Source of the DNA: Bartonella henselae str. Houston-1
Lineage (GTDB): Bacteria; Pseudomonadota; Alphaproteobacteria; Rhizobiales; Rhizobiaceae
Direction of reading: 5' to 3'
NCBI RefSeq assembly: GCF_000046705.1
Contig: NC_005956.1
Span: forward strand, 868,001 to 932,000
Length of the DNA stretch: 64,000 bases
Part shown: positions 29,919 through 39,462 of the stretch, piece by piece
Position numbering within the stretch: position 1 is the stretch's first letter
Layout: each line of letters starts with the position of its first letter
Position numbers and translations under genes: made by a program
The notes under the pieces: generated by a model
Told to the model about the DNA's origin: nothing
Databases searched by the model: none
Seen by the model: only the letters and a program-made list of their open reading frames with translations

Positions 29919-30680
29919 AAAATAAACTCCATGACAATATATTCTACTGATTAATTCTCTTCAAAAGAATCCAAATGAAGCTTATTAAATCCATTTTGAA
30001 TAAATAGTGTGAAAAATGCAGAAAAAAGCAAATAAAGCCGATAGAATTTTTTCAAAAGGTTTTTAGGCTATTTATCGACAGCCCATGATCGAGCTCCAAA
30101 TCAGCAAAGTAGTGAAATTTGCTATTCGTTTGACGGGTTAATCAAGACAAATGCGGTGTGTATTTTTTAATATCAGAATGAGTATTTTGAAGCATTTTAC
30201 AGCTAGGTTTTGAAGGTTTCTCAAACCTCCAAAATACCTTCAAAAATATACTATGAGTTGTATTTGCAGATTGCATTTTAATATAGGTTGTTTATTTAAA
30301 AATTAACTTATTGAAATATAATGACTTTTATTTTTTGATTGAAAAAAAATATATAAAGGGGGGTAAAGGGAATCCTCAAAACTCATAGATGAGGCGTACT
30401 TTGAAGGTTCACTCTATGAATAAGGGGACATGATTTAGCAAATTTATCCTTTATATTTATGGGAATATTGAGGTATTAAGCATTGACGAGCTAAACAGTT
30501 TTGGTTAGGGGTCTTTTTATATGAATGTGGGGGAGAAACTTTCAGCAATTTAAATAAAGCAGTTTTTGGGTATCACTTTTCTTTGGTTACGGCATGTGCT
30601 TTTGTTAAAAGCGTCATAGGGTCGTGGCTGTTTTGAGTGGTATTGTTAGAGGTTCATGAAGTTCTTTTAAACAATGCTTC
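29919..30680. other. Non-coding stretch upstream of the TPS locus
   Basis: About 760 bases with no intact gene. It holds the nested inverted repeats at 30208-30245 and presumably the promoter of the tpsB-tpsA operon. No strong -35/-10 pair could be chosen. Confidence 0.4.
30208..30245. repeat. Nested inverted repeats upstream of tpsB
   Basis: A perfect 10-bp inverted repeat (TTTTGAAGGT at 30208-30217, ACCTTCAAAA at 30236-30245) encloses part of a second one (AGGTTT at 30214-30219, AAACCT at 30223-30228). The two stems share bases, so they exclude each other. A related TTTGAAGGTT occurs again near 30400. No T run follows, so this is not a simple terminator. Confidence 0.6.
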
Positions 30681-32483
30681 ATGAATGGTGCAAAGCGGGG
30701 GCAATTTGTATTGTTATTCATCTTTTTACGCCAAAGTTCTCTTTTGAGAATTTTTCTTGCCATTTTAGTGTTATATGACTTGTTTCATGGCGTAATGGTT
30801 TATGGTCGGTCTTTTTCTGTTTTATCCCCACATTCTCCAACGGAGAATTTTTCTCGCGGATATTCAGAGAAGCAGCAATTAGAAAGCATTGAGAATTTAC
30901 GTGCTTTAACGCCTAAAGGCATGACAAGGCCTTTTGAAGGAAAGCCGAGAGCACTTTGGGGGAGTGGGTACTGCTTTCCAATTCATGATATTATTGTTGA
31001 TGGGGTTTATCATCTCAAGAAGAGTTCTATAGCAGCTGTAACAGGTCCTTATGTTGGAAGATGTATAGGTCTTTCTGATATCCAGTTTTTAATCAAGCAG
31101 TTAACCAAGATTTATTTGGATCAAGGCTATATCACGGCGCGTTTTTATATCCCAGATCAGGATATCAAAAGCAGCAAGGCGCTCAAACTTGTTGTGGTTG
31201 AGGGCAAGCTTTCGGATATTTATTACAATGGTTTACCAGCTTCTTCTCATAATTATGTTGTCTGGAGTGCTTTTCCGGGTTTGAAAGGGCATATTCTGAA
31301 TATGCGCGATATTGAACAGGGGCTTGATCAAATCAACAGGCTTTTTTCGGGGCACGCTCAAAGCGAACTTCTCCCGGGTCGTGAAGATGGTAGCACCATT
31401 GTGAATATTAACAATCGGCCTAGTAAAGCTTTCAAGGTTGGTATTTCTCATGACAATATGGGACAATCCTCCACGGGTTATGCGCGTTATAAAGCGGGCT
31501 TAACGTTAGAAAATATTTTAGGTTTCAATGATGCGTGGAATTTTAGCTATCAACGCAGTCAATCAGATTATTGGGGTGGGAGCACACAAGAGGGCCATAG
31601 CAATAACATTTCAGCGAGTGTGAGCATTCCCTATGGTTATTGGAGCTTTGGTTTAAATGGCTATGCTTATAATTATCAAAGTATTCTTCCTGGCAATTTT
31701 ACCGATATTGAGACGACGGGGGATTCGAGTGAATTACATGCCAGTACAAGCAGGGTTTTTCATCGTGATAGTGTTTCCCTGACAATTTTGAATGTGGGTC
31801 TTTCCTATAAAAGGAGCAACAACTACCTTCTTGGCAATAAGATAGAGGTTGGGAGCCGTCAATATAGTGTAGCTAATTTTGGCATTTTGCATACTCGCCA
31901 GATGTTTGGGGGCACATGGAGCTTTGATGTGAGTTATTTGCAAGGACTTCCTTTATTTCAATCTGTAAAGAAACATGTTCCAGGAGCGGGGGATGCGGAG
32001 CCTCAATTTGCAAAATTTACCGGCACACTCAGCGTTATGACACCCTTTAAGGTTGGTGAGTGGAATTTTCTATTGAGCAATCTTTTGAGTGGTCAATATT
32101 CACCGCATAATTTATTGGGTGCAGAGCAGATTTCGTTGGGAGGTGCTTCCAATGTTCGAGGCATGCGCGAGAGTTTGATTTTTGGCAATAACGGTTTTTT
32201 TATCCGTAATGAGCTGTTTCTGCGCACCATTTGGTGGAGCAATAACGCGACGCTCAAAAAGGTTTTTGGTGAACTTCGCCCCTTTGTTGGTTTGGACTAT
32301 GGTCGTGTTTTTCCGCAAGCTTTGTATGGTTTTACGCATGAACAGCTTGCTGGTTGGACAGCAGGTGTCAAGCTTTCAGGGGGGATGGTTTCTCTTGATG
32401 CTAGTTATTCCAGTATTTTCTGGAGCACGATTAAGCACAAGAAGTCAGGCACGTTTTTAATGACATTAACAATGGATCTTTAA
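30681..32483 (+). CDS. Two-partner secretion pore protein (TpsB, FhaC/ShlB family)
   Basis: A 600-residue outer-membrane transporter. After a long hydrophobic leader, the periplasmic POTRA region (about residues 95-180) includes IQFLIKQLTKIYLDQGYITA and LKLVVVEGKLSDI. The C-terminal beta-barrel follows, with the TpsB signature GGASNVRGMRE (Arg near residue 493) in the pore loop. It ends in a beta strand (TFLMTLTMDL). It would export the TpsA protein encoded 8 bases downstream. The reading frame is intact, in contrast to tpsA. The region is visibly richer in G than the core genes, suggesting transfer. Confidence 0.9.
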   Translation: MNGAKRGQFVLLFIFLRQSSLLRIFLAILVLYDLFHGVMVYGRSFSVLSPHSPTENFSRGYSEKQQLESIENLRALTPKGMTRPFEGKPRALWGSGYCFPIHDIIVDGVYHLKKSSIAAVTGPYVGRCIGLSDIQFLIKQLTKIYLDQGYITARFYIPDQDIKSSKALKLVVVEGKLSDIYYNGLPASSHNYVVWSAFPGLKGHILNMRDIEQGLDQINRLFSGHAQSELLPGREDGSTIVNINNRPSKAFKVGISHDNMGQSSTGYARYKAGLTLENILGFNDAWNFSYQRSQSDYWGGSTQEGHSNNISASVSIPYGYWSFGLNGYAYNYQSILPGNFTDIETTGDSSELHASTSRVFHRDSVSLTILNVGLSYKRSNNYLLGNKIEVGSRQYSVANFGILHTRQMFGGTWSFDVSYLQGLPLFQSVKKHVPGAGDAEPQFAKFTGTLSVMTPFKVGEWNFLLSNLLSGQYSPHNLLGAEQISLGGASNVRGMRESLIFGNNGFFIRNELFLRTIWWSNNATLKKVFGELRPFVGLDYGRVFPQALYGFTHEQLAGWTAGVKLSGGMVSLDASYSSIFWSTIKHKKSGTFLMTLTMDL

Positions 32484-32491
32484 GGATAGTG

Positions 32492-35400
32492 ATGGCGAAT
32501 ACAAGCATGAGATATGAGAAGAGAGAACAAAGAGCGACTTTATTAGGTGTTTTAGTCTCTAGTACGATGCTCAAGAAGGTTTTATTTTGGGGGCTTGGTT
32601 TTTCTTGTTTGTTAGCACCTTCAGCGTTACAGGCGCAAATTTCTGTTGATGCGAAGGCGAATTCTGCCCATCGTCCAGATATTGTGGCAGCCCCCAATGG
32701 GGTTCCTTCCATTGATATTGTTACCCCCAACAGCAGCGGTTTATCGCACAATAAATATGATGATTTTAATATTGGCCATGTAGGTGTGATTTGGAACAAT
32801 CATGCGCAAGAAGTGGGACAATCGCAATTGGGGGGCATTATGCCTGGCAATCCACATTTGCGTTTTTCTGGTTCAGCGAAGGTTATTTTAAATGAAGTAA
32901 CAAGCGGAAAACGCAGTGCGTTGAATGGCCCAGGAGAAGTTTTTGGAAAACAAGCCGATGTGATTATAGCCAACCCCAATGGCATAAGCTGTGATGGTTG
33001 TGGGTTTATCAATACGCCCCATGCGACATTAACCACCGGTGTTCCAGAAATTGATGTTTCTGGTTTTTTGAAAGGTTTTGTGGTGAAAGGTGGGGAGATC
33101 ACTTTTGGTGCAAGGGGTGCGAATTTTTTTTCAGGCAAAGGGGTGGTTGATGTTGTCGATATTGTTTCACGCACTGTGCATTTTGGGAATTTTTTTCAGG
33201 CAAAGGGGTGGTTGATGTTGTCGATATTGTTTCACGCACTGTGCATTTTGAAGGTCCTGTTGCGGGCAGGGAAATTGGAGTTGCGGCTGGTACGGGAAAT
33301 TTTGATTATGCTTCTCGCCAAATGAAGGCACTTACCGATATTACTGGTAAGCCGGAATATGCGATAGATGGTTCTGCTTTGGGGGCTCTCCAGGCGGATC
33401 AGATTAAACTTGTTGCGACAGAAAAAGGTGTTGGGGTTCGCATGCGCCATGATATGGCGGCCAATGCGGGGCAGTTACATCTTTCTGCGGATGGAAAAAT
33501 CTCACTACAGAATGCCTTTGGTCATAGGGGTGTTGTTCTGAAATCAAAAAGCCAGAGTGTGTTGGCAAAACACATTGCATCCAAAAAGCATATTGAGATT
33601 GCGGCAAAAAAAGATGTGACGTTAGAAACCATTGGGGCAGATGGTCATTTTATAGCAGAGGCACAAGAAGGGCTTTTAACCATTGCCGGGCAAGCGACCT
33701 CTGGAGGCAACATGCAGCTGTCTTCGCGCGAAGCCATCAAAGTCTCTGGGCTAGGGGCAGGGGCTGATATAGCGTTTGCAACGGGCGGTGATCTGACCAT
33801 TGGTGGCACTATTTTGTCTGGGGGCAATTTAAAAGCACATGCTGGTGGTGATATCAGGGCGCATCTTTTAGCCGGTGGGGTTGATATGGCAGCAACGGGG
33901 GCTGCTGGGAAGCTTGTTTTGGGCAGCCATGGGGGTGTTGATCTCCAAAGTGTGGGAGGTGTGATAGCTGCGGAAAGCATTTATGGAGCGGGAGAGATCA
34001 CTCTGGTTTCTCCTCAGGGGATTTCGGTTTCTCAATTTCTTCAATCTCATGATAATGTTGCTATTCATACCCAACCGGATGCTGGAGTTCATTTTGGACA
34101 ACTGATTGCTTATGGAAGGGCAGATATTGATGGTGGAGCGGTTGATTTTTCTTCTCTGATGACGGGTGGAGATGCTGTTTTAAAGGTCAGGAACCTTGAG
34201 GCTGGCACACTGATGACAGGGGGAGATTTTGTCCAATCGAGTGTTTTTGGCAAACTTATTTTGCATGAGAAGGGCTCGCTTTCGATTACGGCACAAAGGG
34301 GGATAAAGGTTGGACATATTATCAGTGGTGAAAATATTGCCCTTTTTGCTGGCAACGACATTTATTATGATCAGGTTATTGGCTATGGCAGCACAACACT
34401 GACATCGGGATCTGGAGGGATTAGTGTTGAGAATGTGCTGTCTGCCATGGGGGATGTGAGGTTGACAGCAAACACTCTCGATTTAAGCAAGAATTGTTCT
34501 CATATTTACACGCCTCAAACGCTGTATTTAAAGGGGGATCATATTGATGTTTCGGGGAGCGAATTGACTTATGGCGGTTTAGACTTTCAAAGCACCAATG
34601 CCCTTGATATTCAGCATGCACGGTTGCAATCTGTGACAGATAAGGGGGGGAGTGGAGATATTATTTTTAGAGCTCCAGGGATTATGACGGATAAGGAAAC
34701 ATCGGTTTTAGCGGCACGAGATTTTACCATCAAAACAGGGAAGCTTCACAATAGTGGTCAATTGGCAGCGGGGCAGAATTTAGCCTTCAGTGTGACAGGT
34801 GATGCGACCAACAGCAAAACGGGTTTAATCTATGTGAAGGGCAATGGTGCGCTCAAAGTTGATGGGGCTTTGTTGAATGATTTGGGTGCCATTGTGGCAG
34901 AGGGTGATTTATCTTTCACCAATTTGGGGGGCACAGGAAAGAGCCTTTCTCTTGTCAACAAAGCAGGTTTGATTCAGGCAGGTGAAAACTTAAACATCCA
35001 AACCAAAACATTGCAAAATGAAGCCGATAGCATACCGGAAATGAAGGAAAAAAAGGAATATAGCGATCTTTCATTTCAAAGACCAGAGGGGGCTGATCAA
35101 CTCAGTGATGGGATGTTATATCAAGATGGGCCCAATCTTTGGGGAAAGGGGCACGAACATCAAAGTCATACGGGACCTTTTAAAGGGCACGTAAAAATTT
35201 TCTTAGATACTCCACTTTGGAATAGCAAAGAAGGAACGTATGGTACGGCAACTTTAAAAGATGGATCAGTCTATAAGGCATTTACTTGGGAATTTGAGCC
35301 TGTTTACACCCCCAGAGGAAGCTGCTGTTTATGCCGAGCAACATGCTGTTAATAAAAATGAACCGCTTTATTTTGTGGTGTTTCCACAAGCCGATACGGC

Positions 35401-35908
35401 TCTCTCAGAACTTCTGGTAGCGGGGTATCAGAAGTTACTGGAAAATAACTTTTGGGGTTTGACCAATTCAACACAAGAAGCAAAAGATCTGATGTCTCGC
35501 TATGGTAATACAGGGTTAGAACTTTATGCCCATAGTCGCGGTAGCATGACATTGGGGAATATGCTGTATTCTTTTCAACAACAAGGTGTGCACGGGATAG
35601 CTAACGAAAACACGACTATCAATCTCTATGGACCAGCCTTTAATGTTTTAGTTGCATCCGATCTGTTAGGCTATGTGAGTGACGGCAAACAAACCACTGT
35701 TGGTTTTGATGGGCATAGATATGATTTTGTCAGCCGATGGATTGGCGGTAATAGCTATACTTACAAGACAATTCCTTCAGACAGTAATGCTTGGAAAGAA
35801 TGGTGGAGAATGTTTACAGATCCTGACAATCCCCATACTTGCCTTGGAGATGCGAATGCTATTTGCAACACACTTTATGGCTCATCTCATTTAAAACAAA
35901 AACCTTGA
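32492..35908 (+). pseudogene. TpsA filamentous hemagglutinin-like exoprotein with effector-like C-terminus, two frame breaks
   Basis: ATG 32492 follows tpsB closely with an AAGGA site. A signal peptide (ending LQA) precedes a TPS secretion domain with NPNGISCDGCGFIN. A beta-helical repeat region follows (many GG...LxAGGD turns). A 61-bp direct repeat at 33125/33190 (period 65) shifts the frame; reading ends at 33325. Removing 65 bases joins TVHF to EGPVAGREIGVAAG in frame. A second break is the C5 run at 35309-35313: with C4 the frame would pass from EFEPVYTP into EEAAVYAEQHAVN. The last part has LELYAHSRGSMTLGNMLY, YDFVSRWIGGN and NPHTC, resembling a serine hydrolase. The repaired length is about 1,116 residues. 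Confidence 0.85.
33125..33250 (+). repeat. 61-bp perfect direct repeat (period 65) breaking tpsA
   Basis: Bases 33125-33185 recur exactly at 33190-33250, with 4 bases between. The period of 65 is not a multiple of three, so the duplication shifts the tpsA frame; loss of one unit restores it exactly. Confidence 0.95.
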
Positions 35909-35928
35909 ATTAAATCATGGAGTAAAAA

Positions 35929-36333
35929 ATGAAACAAACTCTAAGACTATTAGGTGCGGTAACTTTATTAGGTATAACCGGATGTCAGTTTAATCAACCT
36001 CCCGTATCATCTATAGGAGCATGGGAGAAGCCAGGAGCAGATTTTACTGAGATAGGAAAAGCCTTGTTAGAATGTGGCATGCCAACCCCTTATGATCGCG
36101 ATCCAGAAAACGATAATCGCAGTTTCAATCAAATGGCAACCATTGATGCTTGCATGCTTCAAGCAGGGTTCCGCTATAAATATGATGTGGGGGGGGGATG
36201 GTGTGGAAACCATAAAGCCGAAAACCTTCCGATTTGTCGTCCTGGCGCTGTCATTCCACAGCGCAGTGTCAAGAAGCGCTTAAACAGCCCTTTTTGTAAA
36301 AAGCATCCAGAACAATATGAATGCCAACCTTAA
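35929..36333 (+). CDS. Cysteine-rich lipoprotein next to TpsA (possible immunity protein)
   Basis: 134 residues with signal peptide and lipobox GITGC (lipid Cys19). Six more cysteines occur, in LLECGMP, DACMLQ, GGWCGN, PICRP, PFCKK and YECQP, which suits three disulfides in the periplasm. Small lipoproteins with a W-x-K-P-G...ALLECG pattern are often seen beside secreted TPS and similar effectors; immunity is an inference, not shown. The gene starts 20 bases after tpsA. Its GGG codons come from a G9 run at 36189-36197, so slippage would truncate the protein after Gly; in this copy the frame is open. A terminator follows. Confidence 0.75.
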   Translation: MKQTLRLLGAVTLLGITGCQFNQPPVSSIGAWEKPGADFTEIGKALLECGMPTPYDRDPENDNRSFNQMATIDACMLQAGFRYKYDVGGGWCGNHKAENLPICRPGAVIPQRSVKKRLNSPFCKKHPEQYECQP

Positions 36334-36354
36334 ATATTGCTGTTTGTGGAAACT

Positions 36355-36402
36355 ACAATCCCCACATTCATGTGTTCCCATGCTTGTGTAGGATTGTTTT
36401 TT
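36355..36402 (+). terminator. Terminator after the TPS operon
   Basis: ACAATCC (36355-36361) pairs with GGATTGT (36391-36397), with an inner CACA/TGTG pairing possible, and six T follow. It lies 21 bases past the lipoprotein stop. Confidence 0.6.
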
Positions 36403-36468
36403 CTATTTAATTCTTTCAGTTGTGAACGGTCTTGAAAATCAGAGATAAAATAATGACATCTGTTTCTT

Positions 36469-36663
36469 GTGATGATGGCTTTAGCCGTTTTTTTTATGGT
36501 TTTAGCAAGAGCCTTTCAGCTTGGCAAGAAATCTGAACAGTACAAGAAAACAGAGTATGCTTTAAAGACAGCCACAACACGGCTTGAGGTAGAAAATGAG
36601 ATTAATCAGAAAAGTGATGTTGATGTGCGTACTGATCTCTTTAACTGGTTGCGCAACAAATGA
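36469..36663 (+). CDS. Rz-like i-spanin (phage lysis)
   Basis: About 64 residues: an N-terminal membrane anchor (ALAVFFMVLARAFQLG) and then a charged coil ending NEINQKSDVDVRTDLFNWLR, typical of the small inner-membrane spanins of phages in this group. The start is uncertain (GTG 36469 or the ATGs following). The o-spanin gene begins inside it in another frame. With no holin or endolysin seen nearby it is probably a leftover. Confidence 0.6.
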   Translation: MMMALAVFFMVLARAFQLGKKSEQYKKTEYALKTATTRLEVENEINQKSDVDVRTDLFNWLRNK

Positions 36664-36865
36664 ACCTGTTTCTTGTATTGGTTGGTTACCCATTTATTTG
36701 GATAGGCAAGATGTTAGTGTGATTAGCCAGAATCTAGCAAGAGATATTTTGAAGCATAACAAACAGGGTGAACGCTTGTGTGGTTGGAGAAATGACAAGA
36801 AAGCGAAGGTATCAAGAGAAAGCTCTCACCAAAACAGAACAATAGCTGCTTCACGAGATGATTAA
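36596..36865 (+). CDS. Rz1-like o-spanin lipoprotein
   Basis: Starts at ATG 36596 inside the Rz-like gene, in a different frame, the classic nested Rz/Rz1 layout. A lipobox SLTGC (Cys19) is followed by GWLPIYLDRQDVSVISQNLA and ends near RLCGW in relatives. Here the frame runs on for 26 extra residues to 36865, suggesting loss of the normal stop codon. It would sit in the outer membrane and fuse membranes with the i-spanin at lysis. Confidence 0.6.
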   Translation: MRLIRKVMLMCVLISLTGCATNEPVSCIGWLPIYLDRQDVSVISQNLARDILKHNKQGERLCGWRNDKKAKVSRESSHQNRTIAASRDD

Positions 36866-37010
36866 ACCCTACCAAGGTGTGAGGATGATGTCTCGTTGTA
36901 TGAAGTGGGTAGCATTCATCATCTTTATGTTTGTTATCGATTTTGCCCGCCTTATGGACGCACTCGACAATATCTTCTCACATCTAAAAAAGTGGTTCAC
37001 AAAGAGTTAA
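36792..37010 (+). pseudogene. Small phage-type membrane protein with in-frame TAG
   Basis: ATG 36792 reads MTRKRRYQEKALTKTEQ and then a TAG. The same frame continues with a hydrophobic segment (WVAFIIFMFVIDFARLMDAL) to TAA 37008-37010. I do not recognise the family. Its start overlaps the extended Rz1 frame, as if it originally followed it directly. Confidence 0.4.
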
Positions 37011-37024
37011 GAGAAGAAACAGTG

Positions 37025-37249
37025 TTCGATTATAAACGTAATTCAGAGAAACAGGAGAGATAGAAAGACACACTTTTTCTGCTTAACAAAAAGCAATTGC
37101 CTGCTGTATTAAATAATCATGCATTATAAGGAAACTGGAAGCCTCGTAGAGATCTTCATATAGAACCAGATTGGTTATTAGTTTATATATTTGACCAAGA
37201 GCGTGTCCATTTTGATAGGACAGATGCACATTCAGACTTATTTAGATAA
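37025..37249 (+). pseudogene. YafQ-type toxin remnant with two in-frame stops
   Basis: One frame reads FDYKRNSEKQER, TAG (37061-37063), LLNKKQLPAVLNNHAL, TAA (37127-37129), then DLHIEPDWLLVYIFDQERVH and a tail ending HSDLFR before TAA 37247-37249. The H-x-E-P-D-W-L-L-x-Y core and terminal HSDLF are typical of YafQ/RelE ribosome-dependent mRNA endonucleases of type II toxin-antitoxin systems. The two stops make it dead. No DinJ-like antitoxin was found beside it. Confidence 0.7.
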
Positions 37250-37350
37250 GTGAAGAGTATTATAGCGCTATTCGTAATCATTGCAGAGGAGAAACTGAAA
37301 AGTTGTGTTAGAATCACAAGAATATTTCTTCTTCTAACAGGGCTTTTTAG

Positions 37351-37700
37351 ATGCTTACATCATTTGGTAAAATCTTACGCAAGCTTCGCATTGATCACTC
37401 AGAACACCTCTTAGATATGGCAATTAGATATCTCTATAGCATTTTTATCTTCTGTAGAAATTGGCAAAAAATCTGTACCCGTTGGCATGGAAGAAAAGAT
37501 CATTGAACTCTAAGCTTTAAACTGAGAAGCAGCAGATCATTTAAGAAGGAATGCTGATGTCGGCCGTATAGTTTTTACAGTAAAGCCTTGTGATTCCTTT
37601 AGCCATGAAATTGTTGGCATGTTCGTTAGAAGTTTAGAGAATTTTTACAACAGAACTTAGCAAAATCCAAAGAATTGTTAGAAAAAGTTTGCAAAAAAGG
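37351..37700 (+). pseudogene. HTH (XRE) phage or antitoxin-like regulator remnant
   Basis: From ATG 37351, SFGKILRKLRIDHSEHLLDM reads into a shift. The neighbouring frame continues ISIAFLSSVEIGKKSVPVGM, then EEKIIEL, TAA, ALN, TGA, EAADHLRRNADVGRIVFTVK and further to about 37640. This is an HTH_XRE fold with a typical FLSxVExGK turn. At least one frameshift and two stops are present. It may have partnered the toxin just upstream; this is uncertain. Confidence 0.6.
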
Positions 37701-37816
37701 ATACACTTTTTAAATCTGTGTTGGGAAATCCTATTCCCTCACTTTTTATTTATGCATCCCTTATCTTGAAAAAAGTATATAAAATCAATAGGACACATGA
37801 GAAATAAAAGCACATA

Positions 37817-37892
<76 letters not shown>

Positions 37893-38089
37893 ACAACCAC
37901 ACAGGAACTAGCACAAACTCATAAAAAGGAAAATAGAAAATTATTAGTTTTTGTACATATTTTTAAAAAACTTATACCACAAATTATAAAATCATCTTTC
38001 TTACTATTTTTTACAGCAACGTTTTATATTATTTCCACATTACCACTTCATAGAAGCCGCTGATGAAAGCACATCATTTTGTTACTGAA

Positions 38090-39448
38090 TCACGAGTCTG
38101 AAGAAGTTGATTGGCTAGAAAGATATTTTTCTAGCCAATGAATATTATAATTACCATCTGCAATATCTTGATTGTTAATGAGATCGCGAAAGAGAGGTAA
38201 TGTAGTTTTTATCCCATCAACTACAAACTCATCTAAAGCACGCCGTAAACGCATCATGCATTCTAAACGGGTACGTCCATGAACAATAAGCTTTCCAATC
38301 ATACTATCGTAATAAGGAGGAATACAGTAACCTGAATAAGCACCTGAATCGACACGTATTCCTAAACCTCCAGGTGTATGAAAATGTGTAATAGTTCCCG
38401 GTGATGGTGTAAAGTTAATAGGATCTTCCGCATTAATACGACATTCAATAGCATGACCAGAGAAGCAGATATCCTCTTGTACAACTGAAAGCCTACAACC
38501 TGATGCAATATGAATTTGCTCATGGACTAAATCTATGCCCGTAATCGCTTCAGTTACAGGGTGTTCAACTTGTAAACGCGTATTCATTTCAATAAAATAG
38601 AATTTGCCATTTTCATAAAGAAATTCAATAGTACCCGCTCCACGATATCCTAGTTGTGCACAAGCATTTGCGACAATATCGCCAATTTTTTTCCGTTCAA
38701 TTTCATTAAGTGCAGGTGAAGTTGCTTCTTCCCATATTTTTTGATGACGCCGTTGAAGTGAACAATCGCGTTCCCCTAAGTGAATAGCATTCCCAGCTCC
38801 ATCACCTATAACTTGAATTTCAATATGACGTGGCTTTTCTAAATATTTTTCGATATAAACTGCATCATCACCAAAAGCTGCTGCTGCTTCTGAACGTGTT
38901 GTTTCAAGAGCTATAGCAAACTCTTGTTCAGAACGAACCACTTTCATACCGCGTCCGCCACCGCCGGCAGAAGCTTTAATAATAACGGGATAACCAATTT
39001 CATGGGCAATACGCAGAGCCTCTGCTTCTTCAGTAATTGCCCCATCTGAACCAGGGACTACAGGAATTCCAAGTTTTTTAGCGGTTTTTTTTGCTTCAAT
39101 TTTATCACCCATGATGCGAATATGCGCAGCCGTTGGGCCAATGAATGTAATCTTATGGGCTTCTAGAACATCTGCAAATTTTGCATTCTCAGAAAGAAAA
39201 CCATAGCCCGGATGAACCGCATCAGCACCTGTGATCTCACAGGCAGCAATAATTTGTTGAATACTTAAATAAGAATCGCGAACTGGGGGAGGTCCAATAC
39301 AGACACTTTCGTCAGCAAGACGAACGTGCATTGCATCAGCGTCAGCAGTTGAGTGAACGGCTACGGTTTTTATTCCAAGTTCTTTGCAGGCTCGCAAAAC
39401 GCGAAGAGCAATTTCTCCCCGATTAGCAATGAGGATTTTTCGAATCAT
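38090..39448 (-). CDS. accC: Acetyl-CoA carboxylase, biotin carboxylase subunit
   Basis: ATP-dependent carboxylation of biotin on AccB, the first step of fatty acid synthesis. [20 protein letters not shown], the glycine-rich ATP loop [12 protein letters not shown], and [14 protein letters not shown] are diagnostic. 452 residues. It starts 14 bases after accB, so both are one transcript. Confidence 0.96.
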   Translation of the reverse strand: MIRKILIANRGEIALRVLRACKELGIKTVAVHSTADADAMHVRLADESVCIGPPPVRDSYLSIQQIIAACEITGADAVHPGYGFLSENAKFADVLEAHKITFIGPTAAHIRIMGDKIEAKKTAKKLGIPVVPGSDGAITEEAEALRIAHEIGYPVIIKASAGGGGRGMKVVRSEQEFAIALETTRSEAAAAFGDDAVYIEKYLEKPRHIEIQVIGDGAGNAIHLGERDCSLQRRHQKIWEEATSPALNEIERKKIGDIVANACAQLGYRGAGTIEFLYENGKFYFIEMNTRLQVEHPVTEAITGIDLVHEQIHIASGCRLSVVQEDICFSGHAIECRINAEDPINFTPSPGTITHFHTPGGLGIRVDSGAYSGYCIPPYYDSMIGKLIVHGRTRLECMMRLRRALDEFVVDGIKTTLPLFRDLINNQDIADGNYNIHWLEKYLSSQSTSSDS

Positions 39449-39462
39449 AGCTACTTCTCACT

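Noticed and set aside
32431..33174. Minus-strand ORFs opposite tpsA
   Set aside because: They mirror the strongly biased codons of the TPS exoprotein and end or start at no sensible signal.
33700..34500. Repeated GG-rich segments as CRISPR or satellite repeats
   Set aside because: They are imperfect coding repeats of a beta-helical exoprotein with no regular spacer pattern. No CRISPR array was found in the window.
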